A DNA stretch of 64,000 nucleotides, from NCBI RefSeq assembly GCF_900454025.1, contig NZ_UGQM01000001.1:5394001-5458000 (forward strand). The letters run 5' to 3'. Numbering within the stretch: position 1 is the first letter of the stretch; every line of letters starts with the position of its first letter. This stretch comes from Mycolicibacterium gilvum (GTDB lineage Bacteria; Actinomycetota; Actinomycetes; Mycobacteriales; Mycobacteriaceae). The translations under genes and the position numbers were made by a program. Under the pieces are notes generated by a model. It did no database searches, was not told the DNA's origin, and saw nothing but the letters and a program-made list of their open reading frames with translations. This document shows, one piece after another, positions 9,316-18,188 of this stretch.

Positions 9316-9636
9316 TCACATCTGGAACTCCGGCAGATGGACGATCAAGCCGTCCCATGCCTCGGAGGCCGTCATCTGGCAGGACAGCCGAGAGGTCGGC
9401 TGACGCTCGGGGTTCATCGCGAGCATCTCCTCTTCGCCGACGCCGGAGGAGCCGACCTGATCGGACCACTGCGGATCGACGACGACGTGGCAGGTACCGC
9501 ACGCCGCTTCGCCTCCGCAGTCGCCGTCGATGCCAGGCACTGCATTGTTGGTCGCGACCTGCATGAGTGACTGGCCTTCATCGAGAGGCACCTGGTGCTT
9601 GTCGCCGTCGTGGGAGACAAAAGTGACAACGGCCAT
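9316..9636 (-). CDS. 2Fe-2S ferredoxin (adrenodoxin type)
   Basis: This 106 aa plant/adrenodoxin-type ferredoxin has cluster cysteines in DGDCGGEAACGTCHVVV (C-x5-C-x2-C) and the fourth in SRLSCQMTASE. The ATG at 9634-9636 follows AAGAGGAG. It is the first gene of the leftward alkane-oxidation run, 22 bp before the P450, and is the predicted electron donor to it. Confidence 0.92.
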   Translation of the reverse strand: MAVVTFVSHDGDKHQVPLDEGQSLMQVATNNAVPGIDGDCGGEAACGTCHVVVDPQWSDQVGSSGVGEEEMLAMNPERQPTSRLSCQMTASEAWDGLIVHLPEFQM

Positions 9637-9731
9637 TACCGACTCCTCTTAAGTTGCCCTGAATGTGAATACTTGTTAACAGGATTGTCCAATCCGAGCG
9701 CTTCCGCTATGTTTGCGCGGATCAGGAACTT
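9637..9731. promoter_or_regulatory. divergent promoter region between ferredoxin operon and AraC regulator
   Basis: This 95-bp gap separates the leftward ferredoxin-P450 operon from the rightward AraC gene. It contains an AT-rich stretch around 9661-9690 with TTGTTAACA, unusual in this GC-rich sequence, and the AAGAGGAG ribosome binding site of the ferredoxin. Promoters for both directions must lie here, and the AraC protein probably acts on it. No exact operator can be fixed. Confidence 0.5.
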
Positions 9732-10772
9732 GTGGATTGGGCTCAGGGGGCACGATCGGTGAAGTTCAGCAACGCCGGTGTGCCTCCGGTCGCGTTCGTG
9801 CAAATGCTGGAGAGCCAGGCACTCGACCCGGACGCCGTCGCGCGGCTTCGCACCATCATGGCGCGCGAGGGAACCGACGAGGCGACGCTGATGCAGCACG
9901 ATGTCCAGGCGCCACTGCGGTGGTTTCGCGATCTGTACCCCGATCTAGACGTCGACCGGGCAACCCTGCTCGGCTTCTCGTTTGCAGGACAGGCACAGTT
10001 GACATCTTTCGGCCCGTTGAGCGTCCCGCTGGTCAGCGCAGGCTCGGTAGCCGAGATCGTCGAGCTGCTCACCTATCTACCGTTGATCACCACGGCGATC
10101 AATGCACAATTCCGTCCAAACGACCAAGGTCTCACCGTCGGGCTCTGGGGGCACACAGGCGATCGGGCCCTGGACTGCTTAGCAGTCACATATACCGGCT
10201 CGGCGTTGTTACGACTGCTGGACATGCTCGTCAGTGACGCGCTGACCGTCACGCTCCACTTGAGTTGGTCAGCGCCGGTCTCCCTGAACAAACTCGCGGC
10301 AGAGATGGTACTAGCCGGGCGCCTGTTCTTTGACGCACCGATGTCCTACCTTCATGTTCCCGTCAACGCGCTCAATGAAGTGTGCCGGTTCTCCGATCCC
10401 CTTGCGTATCGACTCGCCGTCGCCGAGCTGAGGCGGACCCTCGACGAGCAGAGCGGAGCCACGTCCTTCTCCAAGAAGGTGAGACGGTTGTTGGACGAGG
10501 ATCCCGGACAGCGAAGTTGCCAGCGGGTCGCAGACGAACTCTCGGTATCCACCAGCACACTCAAACGCCGGCTCGCCGAAGAGGGCACCACGTTTCGCGA
10601 GTTGCGCCAGTCGTGTCTGCGGGAGAGCGCGATGATGCTGTTAATCACCCGATCAATGTCGGCAAGCCAGATCGCGACCGAGCTCGGATACGGCGATCTT
10701 GCTAACTTCTCACACGCCTTCAAGCGATGGACCGGCCGCTCTCCGAGCGAGTACCGACGCTCACAACGCTGA
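9732..10772 (+). CDS. AraC-family transcriptional regulator
   Basis: This 346 aa regulator has an N-terminal ligand-binding region of the Arabinose_bd type, as in VirS/OruR-like AraC proteins, and a C-terminal double helix-turn-helix. The first HTH is at RVADELSVSTSTLKRRLAEEG; the second is in ITRSMSASQIATELGYGDLANFSHAFKRWTGRSPSEYR. The GTG at 9732 follows AGGAAC; a GTG at 9759 is a possible alternative start. It is divergent from the CYP153-type operon at 95 bp, so it is most likely the alkane- or alkanol-responsive activator of that operon. Confidence 0.9.
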   Translation: MDWAQGARSVKFSNAGVPPVAFVQMLESQALDPDAVARLRTIMAREGTDEATLMQHDVQAPLRWFRDLYPDLDVDRATLLGFSFAGQAQLTSFGPLSVPLVSAGSVAEIVELLTYLPLITTAINAQFRPNDQGLTVGLWGHTGDRALDCLAVTYTGSALLRLLDMLVSDALTVTLHLSWSAPVSLNKLAAEMVLAGRLFFDAPMSYLHVPVNALNEVCRFSDPLAYRLAVAELRRTLDEQSGATSFSKKVRRLLDEDPGQRSCQRVADELSVSTSTLKRRLAEEGTTFRELRQSCLRESAMMLLITRSMSASQIATELGYGDLANFSHAFKRWTGRSPSEYRRSQR

Positions 10773-10807
10773 GGATGTCCCCGCACGCCCGGAGATAGCC
10801 GGTCATG

Positions 10808-10837
10808 GGTAGCTTCTTCTTCTGAAAAGAAGTAACC
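10808..10837. repeat. imperfect inverted repeat after the AraC gene
   Basis: GGTAGCTTCTT is followed 5 nt later by a near-complement reading AAGAAGTAACC. It lies 35 bp after the AraC stop. There is no T-run, so a Rho-independent terminator is not clear; it could be a hairpin at the transcript end or an operator for the esterase at 10994. The rest of the 10773-10993 gap shows nothing firm. Confidence 0.35.
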
Positions 10838-10993
10838 GGTGCTTAAGAATCAGCCACGACGTCACCGAACGGCCGTGGAGGCCGCTGACCGAAGTCGAGT
10901 GAGTCATCAGTAGCAGGCCAAACCGTGCCCGACACGGCGACTGAACGGCAGAGCCGGGCGCTGGTGTGAATAGTCATTCGCTATTGTCGATAC

Positions 10994-12502
10994 ATGCCAG
11001 CGAAGACAGTCCGCACCGAACTCACCTCGGGCGCCATCGAAGGATTCACGCGGGACGGCGTCAATCGCTGGCGTTCCATTCCCTACGCCAAGCCACCAGT
11101 CGGCGCGCTGCGGTTCAAGGCTCCCCAGCCGGTCGAAGCGTGGGACGGCGTCCGACCCTGCCACCGATTCCGCTACTGCGCTCCACAGCCCCGCCGATAC
11201 ACCATCGTCGGTCCGGGCAAGTTCCAGCCCATGAGCGAGGACTGCCTCACCCTCAATGTCGTTGCACCCGACGGCGGCTCGGACCGACCTCTGCCCGTGA
11301 TGTTCTTCATTCACGGCGGGGCGTACTTCCTGGGCAGTTCCGCGACACCGATCTATGATGGCGCGTCGCTTGCCCGCAGCGGTTGCGTGTACGTATCGGC
11401 AAACTACCGCCTCGGCGCGCTAGGGGCTGTCGACCTGTCGTCGCTGTCCACCGCAGACATCCATATTGACGACAACCTCTACTTGCGTGACCTCGTGTCG
11501 GCGCTCAGGTGGGTACGCGAGAACATCGCGGCATTCGGCGGCGATCCCGATAACGTGACGATCTTCGGAGAGAGCGCGGGCGCGCACGCCGTTACCACTT
11601 TGCTGGCCGTGCCAGCGGCGAAAGGGCTTTTCGCACAGGCTATCTCACAAAGTCCGGCCGGCGCGCTATCCCGCTCCCAGGAGCTGGCCGCGGAGTTCGC
11701 CGCCAAGTTCGCATCCATTCTCTGCGCCGACGAGCGGGAGCCCGCCCGCCTCCTGTTGGCGGCGCGTCCGGCTCAACTGGTGAATGCATTCGATCGCTTG
11801 CTCACCACGAGTGCATCGGACCTTGCTGGCGGTTACCCGGTGGGATGCACATTCGGAACCGACTATCTACCGTCCGAGCCCATTCAAGCGATGCGCGACG
11901 GCAAGGCGTACCGTGTGCCGCTGATCGTCGGTACGAACGCCGACGAGGGCCGGTTGTTCACTCGCTTCCTCAAACTCCTCCCGACGAACGAAGCCAAGAT
12001 CGAAGCGTTACTAGCGGGAGCGGAACCCACCTGTCGCGAGCGAATTACTGCTGCCTATCCCGAATATCCGGCCCCCGATGCCTGTATCCGACTGGGGGCC
12101 GACTTCACATTCGGATCGACACTGTGGCAGCTCGCGGATTCCCACAGTCGGCACGCCCCCACATATCTGTACCGCTATGACTTCGCCCCGCGAACTCTGC
12201 AATGGGCCGGGCTGGGTGCCACCCATGCGACGGAGCTTCTTGCGGTGTTCGACGCCTACCGCACGCCGCTCGGTCGGCTACTCAGCGCCGGAGCCGATCG
12301 CCGCTCGGCCCTACGCGTGAGCGACGACATGCAAGGGCGCTGGGATGCTTTCGCACGCACCGGAGTTCCAGGAGACGGCTGGCCGCGCTACACCAGCGAC
12401 GCCCGTCCGGTCCTCGTCTTCGATCGCGCTTCGCGAGTGGACAACGACCCCCACGCCGACCGCCGGAAAGCATGGGAAGGTTTTCAAGTCCTCGGACGCT
12501 GA
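10994..12502 (+). CDS. type-B carboxylesterase
   Basis: The 502 aa protein is a carboxylesterase/lipase family type-B enzyme. IPYAKPPVGALRFKAPQP and SEDCLTLNVV are the N-terminal signatures, FIHGGAYFLGS forms the oxyanion hole, and TIFGESAGAHAV holds the nucleophilic Ser. The acid is expected near GTNADEGRLF and the His in the GATHATELLAVFDA segment. No signal peptide is visible, so it is probably cytoplasmic. It would hydrolyse carboxylic esters, perhaps esters made by the monooxygenases at 22-28 kb (speculation). It starts at the ATG 10994; no strong ribosome binding site is seen. Confidence 0.9.
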   Translation: MPAKTVRTELTSGAIEGFTRDGVNRWRSIPYAKPPVGALRFKAPQPVEAWDGVRPCHRFRYCAPQPRRYTIVGPGKFQPMSEDCLTLNVVAPDGGSDRPLPVMFFIHGGAYFLGSSATPIYDGASLARSGCVYVSANYRLGALGAVDLSSLSTADIHIDDNLYLRDLVSALRWVRENIAAFGGDPDNVTIFGESAGAHAVTTLLAVPAAKGLFAQAISQSPAGALSRSQELAAEFAAKFASILCADEREPARLLLAARPAQLVNAFDRLLTTSASDLAGGYPVGCTFGTDYLPSEPIQAMRDGKAYRVPLIVGTNADEGRLFTRFLKLLPTNEAKIEALLAGAEPTCRERITAAYPEYPAPDACIRLGADFTFGSTLWQLADSHSRHAPTYLYRYDFAPRTLQWAGLGATHATELLAVFDAYRTPLGRLLSAGADRRSALRVSDDMQGRWDAFARTGVPGDGWPRYTSDARPVLVFDRASRVDNDPHADRRKAWEGFQVLGR

Positions 12503-12888
12503 CGAGCGGTTCCCCGCGGCGACGCATGCGTTCACAGCATTTGGCACCGATTGTTTCTGGGAGCCAAGGGTGAAACGGTGGCAAGGAGCACCTCCGGCGT
12601 GCCAATCCCAAAAGGCCGAAGAGGGCCACATTCTTGCCGAGGACTTGACGTACGAATGCAACCCCGTGTTGCGGCCTTGGGATCCGATCTCGTCAATCGC
12701 TCGAACCGAATGCGGCCGACGAGGTGGCGAACCCAACATTTACGGAGCTGGCCACGCCGGTCGGGTTGCGCCGCCGGACGCAACGCGTTCGCTCACCAAC
12801 TGGTCCTCGCGACATTCTGCCGGGTAACGTACTGCGAGTGAACGAGCCCTCACATCGGGAGGGCGGGTGCCGATCAGGACGGGGATTG
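12503..12888. other. 386-bp stretch without a recognisable gene
   Basis: All frames were read. Those that stay open have no family signature and look like random GC-rich frames. The last 60 bases before the hydratase start contain GGGTAACGTACT and a weak AGGACGGGGA ribosome binding site, so a promoter is likely in the right half. Confidence 0.5.
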
Positions 12889-13656
12889 ATGAGCGAGGAA
12901 GCGATCACCTACGAGGTCGTCGACGGGGTGGCCTGGTTGACGATCAATCGCCCCGAGGCACGGAACGCGCTCAACGGGGCGGTCCGGCAGGGACTGTTCC
13001 ACAGCGTTCACCGCTTCAACGCCGACGACTCCGCCAAGGTTCTGGTGCTGACCGGGGCAGGCGATAAGGCGTTCTGCGCCGGAGGGGACCTTAAAGAGAT
13101 GGCGGAGACGGCGCTCACGGTTCCGCCGCCAGACTTCGCGCCGCAATTCGGGCGCAACATCCAGGTCGCCAAGCCGACCATCGCCGCGGTGAACGGCGTC
13201 GCCTTCGCCGGCGGATTCCTACTGGCCCAGCAGTGCGACCTCGTCATCGCAGCCGAGCACGCCAGGTTCGCGGTCAGCGAGGTCAAGGTAGGCCGCGGCT
13301 CGCCATGGGCTGTCCCGCTGTCGTGGCTGCTGCCGCCGCGGATTGCGCTGCAGATTTTGATGACCGGCGACCCGATCACTGCCGAGCGCGCCCGCGAGGT
13401 AGGCATGGTGAACGAGGTCGTGCCCGCAGCGGAGCTGCGGGTACGAGTTCAGGAGATCGCCCTGCGGATCGCTTCCAACGCACCGCTGTCCGTACTCGCG
13501 GCAAAAAAGACCGTATACCTCTCCGCAGCGCACCACCTGACGGAGGCCTACGCCCACGCCGACCAGATATGGGAGCCGGTGTACCTCAGCGCCGACGCGC
13601 TAGAGGGTCCCGCCGCGTTCCGCGAGAAGCGCACACCGGTTTGGAAGGGACGTTAG
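12889..13656 (+). CDS. enoyl-CoA hydratase/isomerase family protein
   Basis: This 255 aa crotonase has WLTINRPEARNALN, the oxyanion-hole pairs KAFCAGGDLKEM and NGVAFAGGFLLAQQCDLVIA, and an acidic residue in FAVSEVKVG at the catalytic position. It is the first gene of a rightward three-gene unit: the TIGR03084 gene begins 3 bp after its stop and AtuA follows. AtuE, the isohexenylglutaconyl-CoA hydratase of terpene breakdown, is a member of this superfamily. With AtuA next door that role is possible but not shown. Start chosen at ATG 12889; the upstream in-frame extension carries no family residues. Confidence 0.88.
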   Translation: MSEEAITYEVVDGVAWLTINRPEARNALNGAVRQGLFHSVHRFNADDSAKVLVLTGAGDKAFCAGGDLKEMAETALTVPPPDFAPQFGRNIQVAKPTIAAVNGVAFAGGFLLAQQCDLVIAAEHARFAVSEVKVGRGSPWAVPLSWLLPPRIALQILMTGDPITAERAREVGMVNEVVPAAELRVRVQEIALRIASNAPLSVLAAKKTVYLSAAHHLTEAYAHADQIWEPVYLSADALEGPAAFREKRTPVWKGR

Positions 13657-13658
13657 AC

Positions 13659-14471
13659 GTGGCCGTGCCGATGGAGTCCTTGATCACCGACATCGGGGCG
13701 GAAACGGCCGAGCTGTGGTCACTGATCGCCGAGCTGCCCGAGGGGCAAGCCGGGTGGGACGCGCCCACCCCCGCGGCAGGCTGGGCGGTCCGCGATCAGA
13801 TCAGCCATCTTGCGTTCTTCGACGACGCCGCGGTGCGCTCAGCCACCGACCCCGAAGGGTTCACGGCCGAGGTGCTGCCCATGCTCGCCGACGGCCGGAT
13901 CTCCCCGGACACCATCGCCGAGCGCTACCGGCCGATGCCGACAGCGGAGCTGCTGTCCTGGTTCGACGGCGCGCGCCGCGCCCTCGTCGCTGCCTTCGCA
14001 GCGATCGACCCCTCGATGCGGGTGCCGTGGTTCGGCCTCCCCATGAGCGCGGCTTCCTCGCTGACCGCGCGGATCATGGAGACCTGGGCGCACGGTCAGG
14101 ACATCGCCGACGCGCTGGGAGTGACCCGTGTGCCCTCGGCCCGGTTGCGCCACGTCGCCCACATCGGCGTGGGAGCGCGGGCGTTCAGCTACATGGCCAA
14201 CGGCCTGGAGGTGCCCGAGGAACCCGTCCGTGTCGAGCTCACCGCACCGGGGGGCACGCTGTGGACCTGGGGCCCCGACGGCGTGCCCAACCGGGTCACC
14301 GGCACTGCGCACGACTTCTGCCTGCTCGTCACCCAGCGCAGGCATCGCGACGACACCGCACTGCACGTCACCGGTCCGCTCGCCGACCAGTGGCTCTCCA
14401 TCGCGCAGGCCTTCGCCGGACCTCCCGGTGGCGGGCGCACCGCAGGACAGTTCGACGGAGGTGTGTCGTGA
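13659..14471 (+). CDS. TIGR03084-type DinB/mycothiol-dependent isomerase-like protein
   Basis: The 270 aa protein belongs to the DinB/MDMPI-like four-helix metal-binding proteins. The N-terminal AGWAVRDQISHLAFFDDAAV and METWAHGQDIADALG carry the histidines expected for metal binding. MDMPI-type proteins often use mycothiol. Its role next to AtuA-like genes is not known, but the pairing recurs in actinobacteria. It starts at GTG 13659, with AAGGGA about 8 nt upstream, and its stop overlaps the GTG of the next gene by 4 bp, so it is coupled to AtuA. Confidence 0.78.
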   Translation: MAVPMESLITDIGAETAELWSLIAELPEGQAGWDAPTPAAGWAVRDQISHLAFFDDAAVRSATDPEGFTAEVLPMLADGRISPDTIAERYRPMPTAELLSWFDGARRALVAAFAAIDPSMRVPWFGLPMSAASSLTARIMETWAHGQDIADALGVTRVPSARLRHVAHIGVGARAFSYMANGLEVPEEPVRVELTAPGGTLWTWGPDGVPNRVTGTAHDFCLLVTQRRHRDDTALHVTGPLADQWLSIAQAFAGPPGGGRTAGQFDGGVS

Positions 14472-16204
14472 GGGACCCGGTACGCATCGGAAATTGCTCG
14501 GGCTTCTACGGCGACCGGATCGCCGCGGCGCGGGAGATGGTCGAGGGCGGGACGGGCGAGCAGAGCATCGACGTGCTGTGCGGGGACTACCTCGCTGAAC
14601 TGACGATGCTCATCCTGGCGAAGGCCCAGGCGAAGGATCCGGCGGGCGGTTACGCGCGCACGTTCCTGACCCAGATGGAGCAGGTGTTGGGCACCTGTTC
14701 CGACCGCGGTATCAAGATCGTGGCCAACGCCGGTGGGCTCAACCCGGCCGGGCTGGCCGTCAGATTGCGCGAGCTTGCGGACCGGCTCGGTATCACCGTC
14801 CGGATCGCCCACATCGAAGGTGACGACTTGCGCGGGAACCTCTCCGCGATCACCCCTGCGGTCGGTGAGGTCAAGCCGGTCTCGGCCAACGCCTACCTCG
14901 GGGGTTGGGGTATCGCCGAAGCGCTGGGTGCGGGCGCCGACGTCGTCGTCACCGGACGGGTGACAGACGCCTCGCTGGTCGTCGGCCCGGCCGCCTGGTG
15001 GCACGGGTGGGAGCGCACCGACTGGGACCGGCTCGCCGGTGCCGTCGTGGCCGGCCACGTCATCGAATGCGGACCACAGGCCACGGGCGGCAACTACGCC
15101 TTCCTCGACGAGATCACCGACCGTCGCTACCCGGGCTTCCCGATCGCGGAGGTGGCGGCCGACGGCTCGTCGGTGATCACCAAGCACGCCGACACCGGGG
15201 GGCTGGTGTCGGTCGGTACGGTCACCTCCCAGCTGCTCTACGAGATCGCCGAGCCGGCCTATCTGGGGCCCGACGTGGTGACTCACTTCGACACGATCTC
15301 GCTGGCCCAGCAGGCCGAGCACCGGGTGGCGATCACGGGTGTCACCGGCAGCCCGCCACCGGAGACGCTCAAGGTGGCGCTGAACGAGGTCGGGGGCTAC
15401 CGGAACACCATGACGATGGTGCTCACCGGCTTGGACCTGGAGGCGAAAGCCGCGTTCGCGCAGCAGCAGCTGTTCGACATCCTCGGCGGCCGGGGATCCT
15501 TCGCCGAGGTCGACGTCCGGTTTCTGCGTTTCGACACACCGGACGCCCCCACCAACGACCAGGCGTGCGCGCACTTGCGGATCACGGTCAAGGACACCGA
15601 CCCGCGCAAGGTCGGCCGGGCGTTCTCGAGCGCAATCATGGAGATCGCTCTGGCCGGGTATGCCGGCTTCCACACCACCACGCCACCCACGTCGGAGTCA
15701 GTGTTCGGCGTGTATCGCCCAGCGACCGTGCCCCGGTCGAGCGTGACGCAGGTCGTGGTGCTGCCCAACGGTGAGCGCCGGAGGATCGCCGATCCGCCGA
15801 CCGGTAGCGTGCCGGCCGCGAAGGTCCGGGGCAGCGCGGCAGCCGCGCCGCCGACCGAGCCGACATGCCGCGCGCCGCTGGGCGCGGTTCTGGGCGCGCG
15901 GTCCGGCGACAAGGGCGGCAACGCCAATATTGGTCTCTGGGCCCGCGACGACGCCGGCTATGCCTGGGTGCGCGAGCACTTAACCGTCGAGCGACTGCGC
16001 GGGCTGCTCGGCCCGGAGGCTGCGCAGCTGCGCATAGAGCGATTCGAGCTGCCCAACCTGCGTGCGCTCAACGTTGTGGTGCACGGGCTGCTGGGGGAAG
16101 GCGTGGCATCCTCGACCCGGCCGGATGCCCAGGCGAAGGGCTTGTGCGAGTACCTGCGCTCCCGCATCGTGGACATACCGCAATCCCTTGTCGGCGCGAC
16201 CTGA
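14468..16204 (+). CDS. AtuA-like acyclic terpene utilisation protein (DUF1446)
   Basis: This 578 aa protein has the DUF1446/AtuA core: RIGNCSGFYGDRIAAAREM, IDVLCGDYLAELTM, KIVANAGGLNPAG and ADVVVTGRVTDASLVVGP, followed by a C-terminal AtuA-associated domain with GARSGDKGGNANIGLWAR. AtuA is required for growth of Pseudomonas on citronellol and geraniol, but its chemistry is unsettled. The GTG at 14468 overlaps the preceding stop (GTGA). Hydratase, TIGR03084 protein and AtuA form one unit; the carboxylase operon at 32 kb could supply the matching carboxylation step (inference). Confidence 0.87.
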   Translation: MRDPVRIGNCSGFYGDRIAAAREMVEGGTGEQSIDVLCGDYLAELTMLILAKAQAKDPAGGYARTFLTQMEQVLGTCSDRGIKIVANAGGLNPAGLAVRLRELADRLGITVRIAHIEGDDLRGNLSAITPAVGEVKPVSANAYLGGWGIAEALGAGADVVVTGRVTDASLVVGPAAWWHGWERTDWDRLAGAVVAGHVIECGPQATGGNYAFLDEITDRRYPGFPIAEVAADGSSVITKHADTGGLVSVGTVTSQLLYEIAEPAYLGPDVVTHFDTISLAQQAEHRVAITGVTGSPPPETLKVALNEVGGYRNTMTMVLTGLDLEAKAAFAQQQLFDILGGRGSFAEVDVRFLRFDTPDAPTNDQACAHLRITVKDTDPRKVGRAFSSAIMEIALAGYAGFHTTTPPTSESVFGVYRPATVPRSSVTQVVVLPNGERRRIADPPTGSVPAAKVRGSAAAAPPTEPTCRAPLGAVLGARSGDKGGNANIGLWARDDAGYAWVREHLTVERLRGLLGPEAAQLRIERFELPNLRALNVVVHGLLGEGVASSTRPDAQAKGLCEYLRSRIVDIPQSLVGAT

Positions 16205-16372
16205 CAAATCCCGAATTTGGAGTAGCCGGGCCACTCTGTCGACGTATCGCCAATCAAGTCGCCGTCCTCTGCCTGCTGCTTGACGTAGCCCCTTTGCCAA
16301 AGCCGTGTTGCCGAACGATGTGATGACGATCGGATGACGCCAACAGCGTCCGGCAGACGGAGAGATGGCTTT

Positions 16373-16396
16373 GTCCAGTTCCTTGCCGAACTGGAC
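16373..16396. repeat. perfect 9-bp inverted repeat in a 413-bp gene-free stretch
   Basis: GTCCAGTTC and its exact complement GAACTGGAC are separated by 6 bases. It lies in the 16205-16617 gap between AtuA and the TetR gene, both rightward. No T-run follows, so it may be a hairpin ending the AtuA transcript or an operator about 220 bp upstream of the TetR start. The rest of the gap holds no gene that I can support. Confidence 0.5.
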
Positions 16397-16617
16397 ATCC
16401 AAAGAGGGCGCAGCGATCTGCCCACGCGGTTGCCGATCTTGGCCAATGAGCGGGCACATCCACGAATGGGGATCACACGCGCAGGCGCCAGCCACCTGCC
16501 ACTGGGCGTCTACATTTCAACTCAACCTGGGATTGTGAGCAGGTGTTAACGTTCGTAGTGTAGCTCCCGGCGCTGCAGTGCTGCGCGAGCCCTGGTTGCG
16601 AGCGAAGGAAGGTAGTA

Positions 16618-17280
16618 GTGAACAAGGTGGTCGTTGCCGGACGTACCCGGGTCGGCGGCGAACGTCGGGAACGGATTCTCGCCTCTGCCACCGAGTTGAT
16701 TGCCGAGCGGGGCTACCACGCTGTCTCCATGGCCGACATCGGCGTTGCATCAGGGGTTGTCGGGCCGGCCATCTATCGCCATTTCAACAGTAAGAGCGAT
16801 CTACTGGCGGCCCTCTTCGAGCGAGTGGTGGACAAACTCCTTAAGCGTGCGACGGCGATCGTCGAGCAGTCCCGCGACGAGGCGGAGGCGCTGACCCTGC
16901 TGGTGTCAGACCAAGTCGCCTTGGTAATGGATCAACGCGAGCTGGCAATGGTGTATTACCGCGAAGTGCACAATCTGTCGGATCAGCACCAGAGCCGGTT
17001 GCGCCGAAAGCAGCGACTCTATCTAGAAGAGTGGGTACACCTCGTCGGAGAATTGCGGCCCGCGGTCGATGAGATTGAACTTCGGGCGATGGTTCATGGA
17101 GCGATCGGAGCCATTCAATCGATCTTGCACTACCGCGGCACTGGCCTGGCTCCCGAACAGACCTCTGCGCTGCTCGTTGCGATGGGTCACGCCGTGCTCG
17201 GCGTCCCCGCGTCGAGTCACCAGGTGCGCGGCGTGAACACTGAACCATCCTGTCCGCGTCCCGGTACGCCGCAGCACTAA
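16618..17280 (+). CDS. TetR-family transcriptional regulator
   Basis: This 220 aa regulator has an N-terminal helix-turn-helix: ERILASATELIAERGYHAVSMADIG, then VGPAIYRHFNSKSDLLAALFERVVDKLL. The C-terminal ligand domain contains MDQRELAMVYYREVHNLS, similar to fatty-acid-type regulators. It starts at GTG 16618 after GGAAGG. A GTTAACGTTC stretch about 75 bp upstream may belong to its promoter. Target genes are not evident; the AtuA unit upstream is the nearest candidate. Confidence 0.9.
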   Translation: MNKVVVAGRTRVGGERRERILASATELIAERGYHAVSMADIGVASGVVGPAIYRHFNSKSDLLAALFERVVDKLLKRATAIVEQSRDEAEALTLLVSDQVALVMDQRELAMVYYREVHNLSDQHQSRLRRKQRLYLEEWVHLVGELRPAVDEIELRAMVHGAIGAIQSILHYRGTGLAPEQTSALLVAMGHAVLGVPASSHQVRGVNTEPSCPRPGTPQH

Positions 17281-17332
17281 GCAGGTCCAGGGTGTCAGCA
17301 ACACACGAAGACGACCTCGCTCAGTATGTCTG

Positions 17333-18040
17333 CACGACGGTCTTGAGGGCGACAGCCGCCAGGAAAGGACTCATCTAATTGCCTGGCTGCATGCCCAGGG
17401 CTTCACGATTGATCAAAGCCGACTGGTGGCCCCAACCCCTCTCCTTCTTCCTACAAGCCGCGTACTGGGTGATGAGGGACGGTACGTCTCTCTGCGCGAG
17501 CTGAGCACGGAAACCGGAATCCAGACGAAACAGTCGCCATATTGCGGGCCCTCACGGAAGGCATCGGGCAGGCCACGGAGATGATGCGTGGCTTCGCGCG
17601 CTGAACATGTTGAAAGCTTCAGCCCGACGATTTGGAGAGGCTCGCGAATCGACTCGCGACTGCTGCGCGCGAGGCTGCCAACCCACCGGTTGAGATTCGT
17701 GAAACCCTCGGGGCGCGGTCATGCTGGTCTCATCACGACCGACGCCGCTGGTGACGACGATGCTGGACCTGATCGACAGCGCGTCAGCAAATGACCTGCC
17801 TTCCTTGAGGATTGGCGTGGCGTCCGGGTCAGCGGTCTCGCGCGCGGGCGACTGGTTCGGCAACCCCGTGAACCTGGCCAGCCGAGTGAGCGCGGCGGCG
17901 CGGCCAGGCGCAGTGTTGGTGGGACTCCACGCGGGTGATCGTCGACGACGCAGGCCTCCGGTGGTCGTCCGCCGGCGCATATCGTCTGAAGGGCGTCAGC
18001 AGCAAGGTCAACCTGTCTCGGGCGCGGCGCGCCCAGGCCG
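17333..18040 (+). pseudogene. degraded class III adenylate cyclase (Rv1264-like architecture)
   Basis: Pieces of one protein appear in successive frames. From 17339 the autoinhibitory-domain sequence GLEGDSRQERTHLIAWLHAQGF continues to SRVLGDEGRYVSLRELSTETGI. A shift near 17520 then gives DETVAILRALTEGIGQATEMMRGFAR and a stop. From about 17632 LQPDDLERLANRLATAAREAA appears, then in another frame [35 protein letters not shown] (to 17920), and finally [24 protein letters not shown]. The part that should hold the first metal-binding Asp (FADLVGFT-like) is deleted. With at least three frameshifts and a deletion it cannot give an active cyclase. No gene remains up to 18188. Confidence 0.82.
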
Positions 18041-18188
18041 GCCGAGTAAGGCCCCCGTTTGAAGCGAGCTCGCCGGGTATCCGCCTAGTGAACAGTGACC
18101 GCCTAATGAACAGTCACCACCGACTTGATAAGCGAACGCCACCTCGCTATCGCGGCCCCTCGTAACCAATCTAGCGGTCGAATTCGAT

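Noticed and set aside
12724..12888. N-terminal extension of the enoyl-CoA hydratase
   Set aside because: The 55 extra codons lack family residues; ATG 12889 fits the usual length.
14189..15673. 494-codon minus-strand frame
   Set aside because: It is antisense to the AtuA-like gene, with no domain pattern.
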